This document shows positions 6,508 to 14,930 of a stretch of 34,287 bases of DNA, piece after piece. The stretch spans positions 1 to 34,287 of the forward strand of contig JAGNBF010000087.1 in the NCBI GenBank assembly GCA_018004935.1. Direction: 5' to 3'. Both the position numbers and the translations under genes were made by a program. Positions within the stretch are counted from its first letter, which is position 1. Each line of letters opens with the position of its first letter. This DNA comes from Chloroflexota bacterium (GTDB lineage Bacteria > Chloroflexota > Anaerolineae > Promineifilales > Promineifilaceae). The notes below the pieces were generated by a model that did not search any database, was not told the DNA's origin, and saw only the letters and a list, made by a program, of their open reading frames with translations.

Positions 6508-7890
6508 ATGGGATTTGAAGCACAAGATTTTAAGCGGGCGATGGCCCAATTTGCTTCGGGGGTGACGGTGGTCACGACCCGGTATGGTGAGACGCCTATC
6601 GGCATTACCGCCAGTTCGTTTACCAGTTTGAGCCTGGAGCCACCCCTGGTGTTGGTATCGCTGAGCAAGAAGTTGTTTACGCACAACGCCATTGCCGAAA
6701 GTGGCTTTTTTGCCGTGAACGTGCTGAGTGCCCACCAGTTAGAACTGGGGATGCGTTTTGCCGGTATGCGGCCGCAACTCCCCGACCGTTTCGCCGGTTT
6801 AACCACCCACCGGGCCAGCACCGGCGCACCCATCCTGCCCGATTCCCTGGCCTGGGTAGATTGCACCGTCTGGGCCATGTACGACGGCGGCGACCACACC
6901 ATTTTCGTCGGCGAAGTGCAAGATTTGTCCGTTTCCGACCTGGATACGCCACTCCTCTACCACAACCGGCTGTGGCGACGCTCCGAAGCGTTGGATGTGC
7001 CCACCGTGCCCGTCGAGGCCACCCTGATTGAAGTGGGTCTGCGCGATGGCATCCAACGGGAAGAAGCGTTCATCCCTACCGAGGTTAAACTGGCGATTGT
7101 ACAAAAATTGGTTGACGCCGGGCTGAAGGAGATTCAAGTCACCTCGTTTGTGAACCCTAAGATTGTGCCCCAGATGGCCGATGCGGAACAGCTCGCGGCC
7201 GCATTGCCCCCTTGTAACGATGTGGTCTACTCGGCGCTGGTGCTCAACATGAAAGGGCTGGAGCGTGCGGCCGCGGCTGGTATCCCCAAGGTGGACATGG
7301 GCGTGCCCGCTTCCGAAACCCTGGCCCGCAAAAACGCCAACACCACCATCGAGGCCGGTATGGCGGAGATGGCCGAAATGGTGCAAAAGGCCCGCCAACA
7401 CGGCATGAAAGTCCGCGCCGGGGTGCAAGTCGCCTTTGGTTGCGCCTACGAAGGCAAAATCGAACCGGCCAAAGTTGTCAATCTGGCCCGCCGCTTTCTG
7501 GCCATGGGCATTGACGAACTCTCCCTGGCCGATTCCGCCGGGCTGGGCAACCCGCAACTGATTCGCCGCCTCGTCCAGGAAATTTTACCCCTGGCCGGGC
7601 CGGTTCCGGTAGTGCTCCACCTGCACGACACCCGTGGCCTGGGATTAGCCAATCTCCTCGCCGCCCTGAAATCGGGCGTCACCCATTTTGACACCTCTTT
7701 CGGTGGCCTGGGCGGTTGCCCGTTTATCCAGACCGCCAAAGGCAACATCGCCACCGAAGACACCGCCCACATGCTACACGAAATGGGCATCCACACCGGC
7801 CTCAACGTCGCCCAAATCGCCGCCCTCTCCAGAGAAATAGAAACCTACCTCGGCAAACCCCTACCCGCCAAGATGCACCACCTTATTTGA
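6508..7890 (+). CDS. Flavin reductase domain fused to HMG-CoA lyase-family domain (probable citramalyl-CoA lyase)
   Basis: One open frame of 460 residues joins two normally separate proteins. Residues 1-160 are a FMN-binding flavin reductase-like domain (AMAQFASGVTVVTTR, GITASSFTSLSLEPPLVLVSL, FAVNVLS). Residues 170-460 are an HMG-CoA lyase-type TIM barrel: EVGLRDGIQREE with Arg179/Asp180, VTSFVNPKIVPQMADA, AFGCAYEGKI, HLHDTRG (371-377) and the cysteine loop GGLGGCPF (Cys404) with GNIATED. In Chloroflexus aurantiacus R-citramalyl-CoA lyase belongs to this family and makes acetyl-CoA and pyruvate. The downstream hydro-lyase subunits and CoA-transferase fit that reaction. Start: AGGATAGGA upstream of ATG 6508. 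The role of the fused flavin domain is unclear; it might serve the Rieske oxygenase upstream. HMG-CoA itself or a related 3-hydroxyacyl-CoA is an alternative substrate. Confidence 0.93.
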   Translation: MGFEAQDFKRAMAQFASGVTVVTTRYGETPIGITASSFTSLSLEPPLVLVSLSKKLFTHNAIAESGFFAVNVLSAHQLELGMRFAGMRPQLPDRFAGLTTHRASTGAPILPDSLAWVDCTVWAMYDGGDHTIFVGEVQDLSVSDLDTPLLYHNRLWRRSEALDVPTVPVEATLIEVGLRDGIQREEAFIPTEVKLAIVQKLVDAGLKEIQVTSFVNPKIVPQMADAEQLAAALPPCNDVVYSALVLNMKGLERAAAAGIPKVDMGVPASETLARKNANTTIEAGMAEMAEMVQKARQHGMKVRAGVQVAFGCAYEGKIEPAKVVNLARRFLAMGIDELSLADSAGLGNPQLIRRLVQEILPLAGPVPVVLHLHDTRGLGLANLLAALKSGVTHFDTSFGGLGGCPFIQTAKGNIATEDTAHMLHEMGIHTGLNVAQIAALSREIETYLGKPLPAKMHHLI

Positions 7891-7922
7891 GACCTGACAG
7901 GTTTTCAGAAACCTGTCAGGTC
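7891..7922. repeat. GACCTGACAGG hairpin directly after a stop codon
   Basis: GACCTGACAGGTTT (7891-7904) and AAACCTGTCAGGTC (7909-7922) are perfect 14-base arms around a four-base loop. The hairpin starts at the first base after the TGA of the fusion gene and ends 11 bases before the next ATG. It lacks a T tract and is more likely a repeat element or an RNA processing/stability stem than a terminator. Confidence 0.9.
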
Positions 7923-7933
7923 TGCCCAAGCCT

Positions 7934-9157
7934 ATGTCCCAAACCCTCGCCGAACGCATCATCTCCCAACACGCCCAACAGCCTGTCACCGCTGGCGACA
8001 TCGCCATTGTCGAGGTGGATGGGGTCATGGCGACCGATGCCACCGCCCCGTTAGCCATCCAGGCGTTCCGGGCGATGGGGGGCAAAAAGGTATGGCACAA
8101 GGACAAAGCCTTCCTCGTTATTGACCACGCCGCCCCGGCCCCCAATGAACGAGTGGCGAATTTGCACAAACTGATGCGCGACTTCGCCCGCGAACAGGAG
8201 ATCAAGCTGTACGATGTGGGCGCGGGCATTTGCCACCAACTGATGGTCGAAAATGGGCATGTCCGCCCCGGTGATCTGTTCCTGGGAGCCGATTCGCACA
8301 CGCCAACCTACGGCGCGTTGGGGGCAATGGCCGTGGGGGTCGGCTCGACTGACCTGGCCGGGGTGTTACGCACCGGGCAAACCTGGCTCAAAGTGCCGTC
8401 CACCGTTTTGTTCACCCTGGACGGCCAACTGGCCCGAGGCGTCACGGCTAAAGATGTGATCCTGTTTCTGGTGCAGAAAATGGGGGTCGAAGGAGCGGTG
8501 TACGAGGCGATTGAGTTTAACGGCCCGGCGGTGGAACGGATGACGCTGGCGAGCCGTATGGTGCTGACGAACATGGTGGCCGAAATGGGGGCCAAGACGG
8601 GGTTTGTGGACACCACGGGATTGGTGCTGGATGCGCCCTTTGTTCACCAACAGGTTGACGAAAGGGCTACCTTCCGGGCCAGATTTACAGTGGATTTGTC
8701 GGATCTGCGGCCGCAAATCGCCTGCCCGCACTCTCCCGACAACGTACTCCCCCTGGATGAACTGGTGGGCACAAAAATAGACGCGGCCTTCATCGGTTCC
8801 TGTACCAACAGCCGCCTGGAAGATTTGCACGCGGCCGCGGACATCGTGCGTGGTCATCAGCTCAAGGCACGGCTCCTCATCGCGGCCGCGTCCCAGGCCG
8901 TATTCAACGCCGCCCTTAACGATGGCACGGTTCACACCCTCACCACTGCCGGAGCCGTGTTCATCACCTCTGGCTGTGGCCCCTGCGTCGGCACCCACCT
9001 GGGCGTACCCGGCGATGGCGAGACGGTCATCTCTTCCACCAACCGCAACTTCCAGGGACGTATGGGCAACCCGAAGAGTAACATCTACCTGGCGTCACCA
9101 GCAGTGGTTGCGGCCGCGGCCGTCGCGGGGGAGATTGTTGATCCTGAGGATGTTTGA
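7934..9157 (+). CDS. Aconitase-superfamily hydro-lyase, large subunit (3-isopropylmalate dehydratase type)
   Basis: A 407-residue large subunit of the LeuC/homoaconitase type. The [4Fe-4S] ligands are Cys290 in FIGSCTNSR and Cys348/Cys351 in SGCGPCVGTH. Other family marks are DHAAPAP, GAGICHQ, GADSHTPTYG and GNPKSNIYLASP. The length fits the archaeal-type LeuC (about 410-430) rather than the enterobacterial one (about 465). It probably pairs with the small subunit encoded at 9258. Because neighbours are a citramalyl-CoA lyase-like protein and a CoA-transferase, interconversion of citramalate with mesaconate, citraconate or itaconate is more likely than leucine synthesis, for which no other gene is present. 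The ATG has no evident ribosome binding site. Five GCGGCCGC or near-adjacent octamers fall in the last third (8707, 8831, 8882, 9110), where codons become C-rich. Confidence 0.93.
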   Translation: MSQTLAERIISQHAQQPVTAGDIAIVEVDGVMATDATAPLAIQAFRAMGGKKVWHKDKAFLVIDHAAPAPNERVANLHKLMRDFAREQEIKLYDVGAGICHQLMVENGHVRPGDLFLGADSHTPTYGALGAMAVGVGSTDLAGVLRTGQTWLKVPSTVLFTLDGQLARGVTAKDVILFLVQKMGVEGAVYEAIEFNGPAVERMTLASRMVLTNMVAEMGAKTGFVDTTGLVLDAPFVHQQVDERATFRARFTVDLSDLRPQIACPHSPDNVLPLDELVGTKIDAAFIGSCTNSRLEDLHAAADIVRGHQLKARLLIAAASQAVFNAALNDGTVHTLTTAGAVFITSGCGPCVGTHLGVPGDGETVISSTNRNFQGRMGNPKSNIYLASPAVVAAAAVAGEIVDPEDV

Positions 9158-9257
9158 GGAGAACTCATAGGAACTCGTAGGAACTCTGTGAACCCATCCT
9201 CTTATCCGTGTTCCTTCTTATCCGTGTTTACACCCTGTCACCCTGTCACCCATCACC

Positions 9258-9752
9258 ATGTCCCACATCTTAACCGGCACAGCCCACGTCTACCCCATTG
9301 ACAACATAGACACCGACCGGATCATCCCCGGCAAATACACCAAAACCCTCGACCTCACCCACCTGGCCGGGCACGTCCTGGAAGACCTCGATCCCACCTT
9401 CAGCCAGCGCGTGCAACCGGGTGACATCCTGGTGGCGGGGCGCAATTTTGGGTGTGGCTCCAGCCGGGAACAAGCCCCCCTCGCCCTCAAAGCGGCCGGT
9501 GTCTCCGCCGTCATTGCCCACTCCTTTGCCCGGATTTTCTTCCGCAACGCCATCAACATCGGCCTGCTCGTCATCGAATTGCCGGATCATGCCCTTAATA
9601 ACGGTGCTCAGGTGACGATTGACAGTGTGAACGGGCTGGTGGAGAGCGAAGGCATCACCTATCAGGCCACCAAAATGCCCCAGGTCATGCTCAAAATCCT
9701 CAATGCCGGGGGGCTGATCAACTTTCTCAATCAAGAAGGGGGCTACCGATGA
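9258..9752 (+). CDS. Aconitase-superfamily hydro-lyase, small subunit (LeuD type)
   Basis: A 164-residue swivel-domain subunit. Recognisable parts are NIDTDRIIPGKY (17-28), the substrate-recognition segment GRNFGCGSSREQAP, and SFARIFFRNAINIGL. Length matches the short LeuD/DmdB class. It would form a heterodimer with the product of 7934-9157. Its TGA overlaps the ATG of the CoA-transferase gene (ATGA at 9749-9752), so the two are translationally coupled. The 100-base spacer to the large subunit holds the AACTCATAGGAACTCGTAGG direct repeat, two ATCCGTGTT phrases and a short (CACCCTGT) repeat; no ribosome binding site is obvious. Confidence 0.93.
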   Translation: MSHILTGTAHVYPIDNIDTDRIIPGKYTKTLDLTHLAGHVLEDLDPTFSQRVQPGDILVAGRNFGCGSSREQAPLALKAAGVSAVIAHSFARIFFRNAINIGLLVIELPDHALNNGAQVTIDSVNGLVESEGITYQATKMPQVMLKILNAGGLINFLNQEGGYR

Positions 9753-10924
9753 ACCGTCCACTCACCGGTCTGCGGGTGCTGGAGTTCACCCACGCCGTGC
9801 TTGGCCCCACCACCGGCCTCATCCTGAGCGACCTGGGGGCCGAGGTGATTCGTGTCGAGCCGGTTCCGGGGGGCGACCCCACCCGCACCCTGAAAGGGTT
9901 TGGTCTAGGCTATTTCCCCTTTTTCAACCGGAACAAAAAAAGTATCGGCGTGAATTTGAAGGATGTTCGCGGCCGCGATCTCATCACCCACCTGCTCCAC
10001 ACCACCGATATCCTCATCGAAAATTACGCCCCCGGTACGATGGAGCGGCTCCACCTGGGGTATGACGACCTATCGCCCCACTTTCCCCGCCTCATCTACT
10101 GCCAGCTCAAAGGTTTCCTGCCTGGCCCCTACCAGACCCGCACCGCCCTGGACGAAGTGGTGCAAATGATGAGCGGCCTGGCCTACATGACCGGGCCGGT
10201 CGGTCAGCCATTGCGGGCGGGGGCTTCCGTCATTGATGTGACCACCGGTATGATGGGGGCGATGGCTATCCTGATGGCCTTGCGCGAGCGGGACAGCACC
10301 GGTCAGGGGCAACTCGTGCGCTCCGCCCTCTTTGAAACCGCCGCCTTCCTGATGGGGCATCATCTGGCTTACGCCGCTGTGGCTCAAGAGCCGGTTCCGC
10401 CCATGCCCGCCCGTGTCAGTGCCTGGGCCATCTACCACCAGTTCGAGACGAGCAACGGGCAACGGGTGTTTATCGGCGTGACGAGCGATAAGCAGTGGGA
10501 GAAATTTTGCCACACCTTCGACCGGGCGGATTGGCTCCACGATCCCCGGCTCAAAACGAACAACAACCGCATCACTGAACGGGAATGGCTTTTGCCTGCC
10601 GTGCGCGACATGGTGGCCGCGTACCCTCTGGCTGAGGTTCTGCGCCGTTGCGAACAGGCCCAACTCCCGTTTTCCCCCATCGCCCACCCCGAAGATTTGT
10701 TTACCGATGAACAGCTACACCAGGGGGGCAGTCTCATCCCCACCACCCTGCCCAACGGCGAGCAGACCGTTTTGCCCGCGCTCCCGTTCCGGCTGGACTC
10801 GTTGGTTATGCCAGAAAACGCCACCCTGCCCACCTACGGCGAACACACCGAGGCCATTTTGCTGGAGTTGGGTTACGCCGCAGAGGCGATACAAGCATTA
10901 CGCGCCACCCAAACCATTGCTTGA
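9749..10924 (+). CDS. Family III (CaiB/BaiF) CoA-transferase
   Basis: A 391-residue class III CoA-transferase. The N-terminal nucleotide-binding part reads GLRVLEFTHAVLGPTTGLILSDLGAEVIRVEP; the catalytic aspartate is probably Asp135 in TALDEVVQMMSG, followed by GVTSDKQWEKFC typical of the second domain. Enzymes of this family move CoA between carboxylic acids through an aspartyl-CoA anhydride. In Chloroflexus a succinyl-CoA:citramalate CoA-transferase works with R-citramalyl-CoA lyase, and this gene closes an operon with a lyase of that family and a hydro-lyase, so activation of citramalate, mesaconate or itaconate is the best guess. It overlaps the LeuD-type gene by four bases. A GCGGCCGC at 9969 marks a change to strongly C-ending codons. 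Confidence 0.93.
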   Translation: MNRPLTGLRVLEFTHAVLGPTTGLILSDLGAEVIRVEPVPGGDPTRTLKGFGLGYFPFFNRNKKSIGVNLKDVRGRDLITHLLHTTDILIENYAPGTMERLHLGYDDLSPHFPRLIYCQLKGFLPGPYQTRTALDEVVQMMSGLAYMTGPVGQPLRAGASVIDVTTGMMGAMAILMALRERDSTGQGQLVRSALFETAAFLMGHHLAYAAVAQEPVPPMPARVSAWAIYHQFETSNGQRVFIGVTSDKQWEKFCHTFDRADWLHDPRLKTNNNRITEREWLLPAVRDMVAAYPLAEVLRRCEQAQLPFSPIAHPEDLFTDEQLHQGGSLIPTTLPNGEQTVLPALPFRLDSLVMPENATLPTYGEHTEAILLELGYAAEAIQALRATQTIA

Positions 10925-10936
10925 GTAGAAATCTCG

Positions 10937-10996
10937 GGTTCGTAGTAACGACTTTAGTCGTCCCGCGTTGGACTGCTAAAGCAGTTACTACGAACC
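10937..10996. repeat. GTAGTAACGACTTTAGTCGT nested palindrome, copy 1
   Basis: Outer arms GGTTCGTAGTAA and TTACTACGAACC enclose two small hairpins, ACGACTTTAGTCGT and ACTGCTAAAGCAGT, so the DNA can form a cloverleaf-like structure. It lies between the convergent CoA-transferase and peroxidase genes and could end transcription from both. A near-identical copy is at 23618-23677 and a diverged one at 33701-33776. Confidence 0.88.
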
Positions 10997-11080
10997 GGGA
11001 CCAGTCCGCCCAGCGGTCGTTTCACGGCCGGGCGGGTCAGGCTTCAAGAGCTACGATGCCCTGGTGTAAAAAGAATCCGT

Positions 11081-11605
11081 TCAGGTGAGTGCTCTTTTGG
11101 CCTCGGCAATCACTTCCGCGTAATCCGGCTCATCACCTAATGTGGGCAGGTAGTTGACATAAGTCAGACAGCCATCGCGCCCCACAATGAAGACCGCCCG
11201 GCGCAGATAACGCCGCTCTTTGATCAACAGACCATATTTCTCCCCAAATTCAGCATTCAACACATCAGAGACAACCACCACTTTGTCCACCCCGGCGGCC
11301 CCGCACCACCGTTTTTGGGCCATCGGGAAATCGGTGCTGATGGTGTAAATGATGATGTCATCACCGAGTTGGGCGGCTTCTTCGTTGAAGCGGCGTGTCT
11401 CACGGTCACAAACATCCGTGTCCAGCGAGGGCACAGCGGACAAGATAATCACCTTGCCCCGCGCCTCGGTGATTGGCTGCACCGGTTTCCAGTTGAGTGC
11501 CGATGACGTAAATTCAGGAGCCGCGTCCCCCACCTTCACATCATCACCAATGACTGTCACAAATTTATCGCCCAGTTTGAAAAAATCGTTTCGTTCAGTT
11601 GCCAT
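11081..11605 (-). CDS. tpx: Thiol peroxidase (atypical 2-Cys peroxiredoxin, Tpx)
   Basis: A 174-residue Tpx that reduces hydrogen peroxide and alkyl hydroperoxides with thioredoxin. The peroxidatic cysteine is Cys66 in PSLDTDVCDRETRRFNEEA and the resolving one Cys101 in RWCGAAG, the spacing expected for Tpx; the C-terminal segment YVNYLPTLGDEPDY is also typical. It is cytosolic. Start: AAGGAGA lies eight bases before the ATG at 11605. The gene is convergent with the CoA-transferase gene and separated from the next minus-strand gene by a 284-base spacer that carries a large inverted repeat. No fault seen. Confidence 0.97.
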   Translation of the reverse strand: MATERNDFFKLGDKFVTVIGDDVKVGDAAPEFTSSALNWKPVQPITEARGKVIILSAVPSLDTDVCDRETRRFNEEAAQLGDDIIIYTISTDFPMAQKRWCGAAGVDKVVVVSDVLNAEFGEKYGLLIKERRYLRRAVFIVGRDGCLTYVNYLPTLGDEPDYAEVIAEAKRALT

Positions 11606-11650
11606 ATAGGTTCTCCTTGAGTAACTATTCAGGTGGCACTTTTGCCAGAG

Positions 11651-11713
11651 AGACCCTAAAGGTTTTGATTAACATGAGGCCAGAATCACCAGAGGTCAAA
11701 ACCTTTAGGGTCT
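11651..11713. repeat. Inverted repeat with 18-base perfect arms
   Basis: AGACCCTAAAGGTTTTGA (11651-11668) is the exact complement of TCAAAACCTTTAGGGTCT (11696-11713) with a 27-base loop. It lies about 45 bases upstream of the tpx start, between tpx and the FAD monooxygenase gene, so it could be a leader structure of tpx or the terminator of the monooxygenase transcript. The rest of the spacer (to 11889) shows AG-rich repeats but no gene. Confidence 0.9.
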
Positions 11714-11889
11714 GAATAGCTACCTCCTTGATGGGTATGGTTACTGGAGTTTAGAGTTCAGAGCCAAAGCTAGAGGGTTTTCCAGAGTAAATTCCTCTCG
11801 CTCTCTCCTCTTGCTCTAAACTCCAGGGGTTAAGACAATGGGTGTGTTTTATTTCGGTCGGGGTGTCACCTCCTGAATTCCCCAAGAGC

Positions 11890-13074
11890 CTAAATCCTTT
11901 CTTCTAGCATGGAGGCGCGTAACAGGTAAGCACGAGCCTGGGCCGGGTCCGCGGCCGCGTTCCTCAAACCCTCATTCCGTTTCTGCCGCTCTTCCGCCGT
12001 GTTCATCACCATATTTTTGTATTGCTGATCGCTGTACAACTGCACCGACTCAATGGCATATTGTCGCCTGACCCTGGTGTATTCATCCAACAGGTTATCC
12101 GGCTCCCCCTGGTGAATGCGGACGAGGGCAGAGGTGAGCGCGGCCGCGTCGTGAATCCCACTGTTCATCCCCATCCCCCCGGAGGGGTTGTTGTTGTGGG
12201 CCGCATCCCCCACCAACACGGCCCGCCCCACCCGGAAGGTATCGGCGACCCGCTGGTGGACCCGGTACAGTTGGATGGTTTTAATGGTGAATGGGGGAAC
12301 AACGCCGAAGAAGGTGTGGATGCGGCCGCGTAAATTCTCCTCGCGCAAAGCCACCGTCTCATCCTCATCATTCTGCATCCGAAACACAATCCGCACAATA
12401 TCCGGCAGGTTCAAAATAATGACCCACTCCTGCGGATCAAAAATGTAACAAACCTGGGCCGCAGACGGCAATAAATCACTCGTTTTCAGATCATTGCCAA
12501 TCAGCAAAAATCGGTCTTCATACGTTTTGCCCTGAAACCCGATTCCCAATTGTTTCCGCACCGTGCTGTGCGTGCCATCTGCCCCACACAGATACGCTCC
12601 CTCTCGTTCTACAATGCCCTTCTCCGTAACAAACCGGGCCGAAATATGCGTCCCCTGATCAGTGAAATCCACCAGCCGGTGTCCCATGTGAACACGCCCG
12701 GTTGCGGCCGCTTCGACCGCCGGTTTCAGCAAGCGGGTGGCAATATGTTGGGGGCATTGGAGCCGAAACGGGTAGGCCGTGTCCTGAGCGATGGCCTTGT
12801 AATCAAAATCGGCAATGAGGCGGCGCGGCTCCCGCTCCCAATATTGCAGACGATTCACCTGATACCCATGCTGGAGAAGAGCATCGGCCACCCCCCATTG
12901 CTGGAACAATTCCAGCGTCTTAGGGTGGAAGGTACTGGCCCGAATTTGCGTATTCAGTTCGGCATCCGCCTCAAAAACTTCGGCCGGAATGCCCGCCCGG
13001 GCCAACGCCAGGGCCAATGACAGGCCCACCGGCCCGGCCCCGGCAATAAGAATAGGTTTTTCAGATGTGATCAT
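11890..13074 (-). CDS. FAD-dependent aromatic-ring monooxygenase (PHBH/UbiH fold)
   Basis: A 394-residue group A flavoprotein monooxygenase. It has the N-terminal dinucleotide motif IAGAGPVGLSLALALARAG (10-28), the DG motif CGADGTHSTVRKQLG (163-177) and the GD motif VLVGDAAHNNNPSGGMG (286-302). Such enzymes hydroxylate aromatic or polyene substrates with NAD(P)H. No substrate can be read from the sequence. I choose ATG 13074, preceded by GGTGG; an in-frame extension to 13161 would run through a perfect palindrome and is probably not translated. Four GCGGCCGC octamers occur (11951, 12140, 12322, 12704). The gene stands alone between tpx and a defective kinase gene; a link to the tetrapyrrole cluster is only positional. 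Confidence 0.94.
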   Translation of the reverse strand: MITSEKPILIAGAGPVGLSLALALARAGIPAEVFEADAELNTQIRASTFHPKTLELFQQWGVADALLQHGYQVNRLQYWEREPRRLIADFDYKAIAQDTAYPFRLQCPQHIATRLLKPAVEAAATGRVHMGHRLVDFTDQGTHISARFVTEKGIVEREGAYLCGADGTHSTVRKQLGIGFQGKTYEDRFLLIGNDLKTSDLLPSAAQVCYIFDPQEWVIILNLPDIVRIVFRMQNDEDETVALREENLRGRIHTFFGVVPPFTIKTIQLYRVHQRVADTFRVGRAVLVGDAAHNNNPSGGMGMNSGIHDAAALTSALVRIHQGEPDNLLDEYTRVRRQYAIESVQLYSDQQYKNMVMNTAEERQKRNEGLRNAAADPAQARAYLLRASMLEERI

Positions 13075-13113
13075 AGTCGCCACCGGCCTTTGCAGGGAAT
13101 TTCTAAATAAGAT

Positions 13114-13153
13114 TTGGTTTGTAGTGACCGCTAAAGCGGTCACTACAAACCAA
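13114..13153. repeat. Perfect 18-base palindrome of the GTAGT family
   Basis: TTGGTTTGTAGTGACCGC and GCGGTCACTACAAACCAA flank a TAAA loop. It lies 40 bases upstream of the monooxygenase start and resembles a single-hairpin member of the element at 10937. Confidence 0.92.
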
Positions 13154-13161
13154 GATGCCAA

Positions 13162-13499
13162 AAGATTATCTGAACAGCTATAAGTCAGTTGCCTGAATTT
13201 GTCGAAGGCAAAACGGGGTTCGACAGGCTCAGCCTTCGAGAGGCTTCGTAGTTACCCCAAAAGCCTTATTCCTTATATTTAATGACAACAGAATGTTATA
13301 ATGTTATAACAATATAGTTTAAGAGCAAAGAGAAGTTATTGATACAACGGCCTAGAGAATAAAGGTCACTTTATGAACGTGCAGATTTATAGCTTTGCCT
13401 CCAGCCGGATTACATATTAGAGTTTATCGGTAATAACTTTCCGAAGGTTTATGTCAACTAACTACTCAAAGGCACAAACCTTCGGAAGGTTTCCAAATG
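13162..13499. other. AT-rich intergenic island with dyads
   Basis: No gene is seen. The stretch is much richer in A and T than its surroundings. It contains a TTCGACAGGCTCAGCCTTCG-type phrase (13219-13239), an operator-like dyad TGTTATAATGTTATAACA (13294-13311), and an inverted repeat TTCCGAAGGTTT / AAACCTTCGGAA (13439-13450 and 13476-13487) just beyond the stop of the kinase gene, where it could act as a terminator stem for that gene. Confidence 0.65.
13294..13311. promoter_or_regulatory. Operator-like dyad TGTTATAA-TG-TTATAACA
   Basis: Eight-base perfect arms separated by TG, in the AT-rich spacer upstream of the FAD monooxygenase gene. The size and symmetry fit a binding site for a small dimeric regulator, but no regulator gene is nearby and the repeat may be chance in AT-rich DNA. 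Confidence 0.3.
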
Positions 13500-14930
13500 C
13501 TATTGCCGATAATGTCTATTGACACAGGGCACACTAAACCAGAAGGTGGATCCATGACCCTCGCTTGATTCAACGCCCAAATCTCCCCCATGGGCATGAA
13601 TAACACGCCGAACAATCGCCAATCCCAGCCCCGTACTTTTTTCTCCCCCCGTTGCTTGTGCCGAAAGTCGGGTAAAGTCTTGAAACAACTTTTGTTTATC
13701 CGCTTCGCTGATGCCCGGGCCTTGATCTTGGACCTCTATACGCCAACCTTTCTCGTCACACAATCCCCGAATTATTACGGTACTCCCGGCAGGGGAATAT
13801 TTCACGGCATTGCTGATGAAATTATCAATGGCTTGATGTAAACGGGTCACATCAATACGGGCCTAGCCTTCCGGTACTTTTTCTAAAACCAGATAAGTAC
13901 CTTTCTTTGCCGCAATGGGTGATTGTCGTGCTACGACATCGGTCAAAAAATCCTGCATAACCACCAACTCCGGATTCAACTGGAGCTTACCCGATTCAAT
14001 ATGGGACACATCCAATAAATCATTCAACAGGTTAGCCATATAATGAGCCTGTCCTTGAACCAGGTGCAACATTTGCTGGCGTTCGGGTTGTGACAATTCA
14101 TCTTCAGGGGTCATTAACATTTCCATGGCCATCACAATCGTGCTTAGTGGATTTCGCAAATCATGGGCGGCCATCCCCAGAAAAGAATTCTTCAATTGAT
14201 TGAGCGTCTGCAATTCTTTATTTTGCTGGTGAATTTCTGCCTGTTGGTCTACGATTTTGGAGACCAACCGCCCTTTCTCCAAAGTAATTGCCAATTGCGA
14301 AGAAATCTGTTGGAACAGTTTAATATGAGCATTGGCATATGTATTGGGCGCTCTGCTCGAAAAAAACATGAAACCAATAGGTACACCATTGGCGATGAGA
14401 GGACAGGTGAGGGATGAACGGATGCCTTCGCTAAGAATTAATTGGGTAGATTCTGAAGAAGGTTTCTGACGGGCATACTTTTCCAGGTCGTTGATAATGC
14501 GGGGTTTTTGCGTCTGCATAATTTTTTCCAGACTACTTCCACGCAATGGGGCACTGAAGCCCTTAGTAAGAATCATGGACGCCTGATCACTCTTGGCCCA
14601 ACGCGCCCGGACTGTTTGTCCATCGTCGTCAATTACGGAGAAACCAATTCGGTTATAAGGGATCAAATCCCTAAAATCGGCATATACCTTTTCCAAAATT
14701 TCATCTAATAATAAACCCGCATTAATATGGGAGGTAATCCGGCTGATTTTCTCTGTTTCACGTTGGCGAGTTTCAATAATTTGTGCTAATCGAGTCAGGG
14801 CCTGCCCTAATTGTCCCACTTCATCAGCTGGCGTGAGAGGAAGCAAATCAATGTGCTGGCCTGCGCTGATCTGGCGAATAGCGTTAACGTACTTAGGGAT
14901 GCGATTGTCCACGGGAATTGTATGATACAT
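13500..14930 (-). pseudogene. HAMP-GAF histidine kinase interrupted by an in-frame TAG
   Basis: The reading frame encodes a sensor kinase of about 475 residues: a HAMP-like linker (RIPKYVNAIRQISAGQ through DEVGQLGQALTRL), a GAF domain (NAGLLLDEILEKV to GRLVSK), a coiled coil, a HisKA domain with GMAAHDLRNPLS, and an HATPase_c domain with N box DNFISNAVKYSP, DQGPGIS and GLGLAIVRRV. One TAG (13863-13865) cuts it between HisKA and HATPase_c; frame and sequence continue on both sides (VPEG-stop-ARIDVTRLHQAIDNF). ATG 14930 has a strong GAGGAG site. There is no membrane segment before the HAMP, so the N-terminus may also be lost. It has no GCGGCCGC and is AT-richer than its neighbours. The likeliest reading is a recent pseudogene; TAG readthrough or a split kinase would be the alternatives. 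Confidence 0.85.

Noticed and set aside
7934-9752. Plain leucine biosynthesis leuCD
   Set aside because: The subunits would fit, but no other leucine gene is present and the neighbours are a lyase and a CoA-transferase, so no leu gene symbol is given.
13075-13161. N-terminal extension of the FAD monooxygenase
   Set aside because: It would translate a perfect 18-base palindrome; ATG 13074 has a ribosome binding site and directly precedes the FAD-binding strand.
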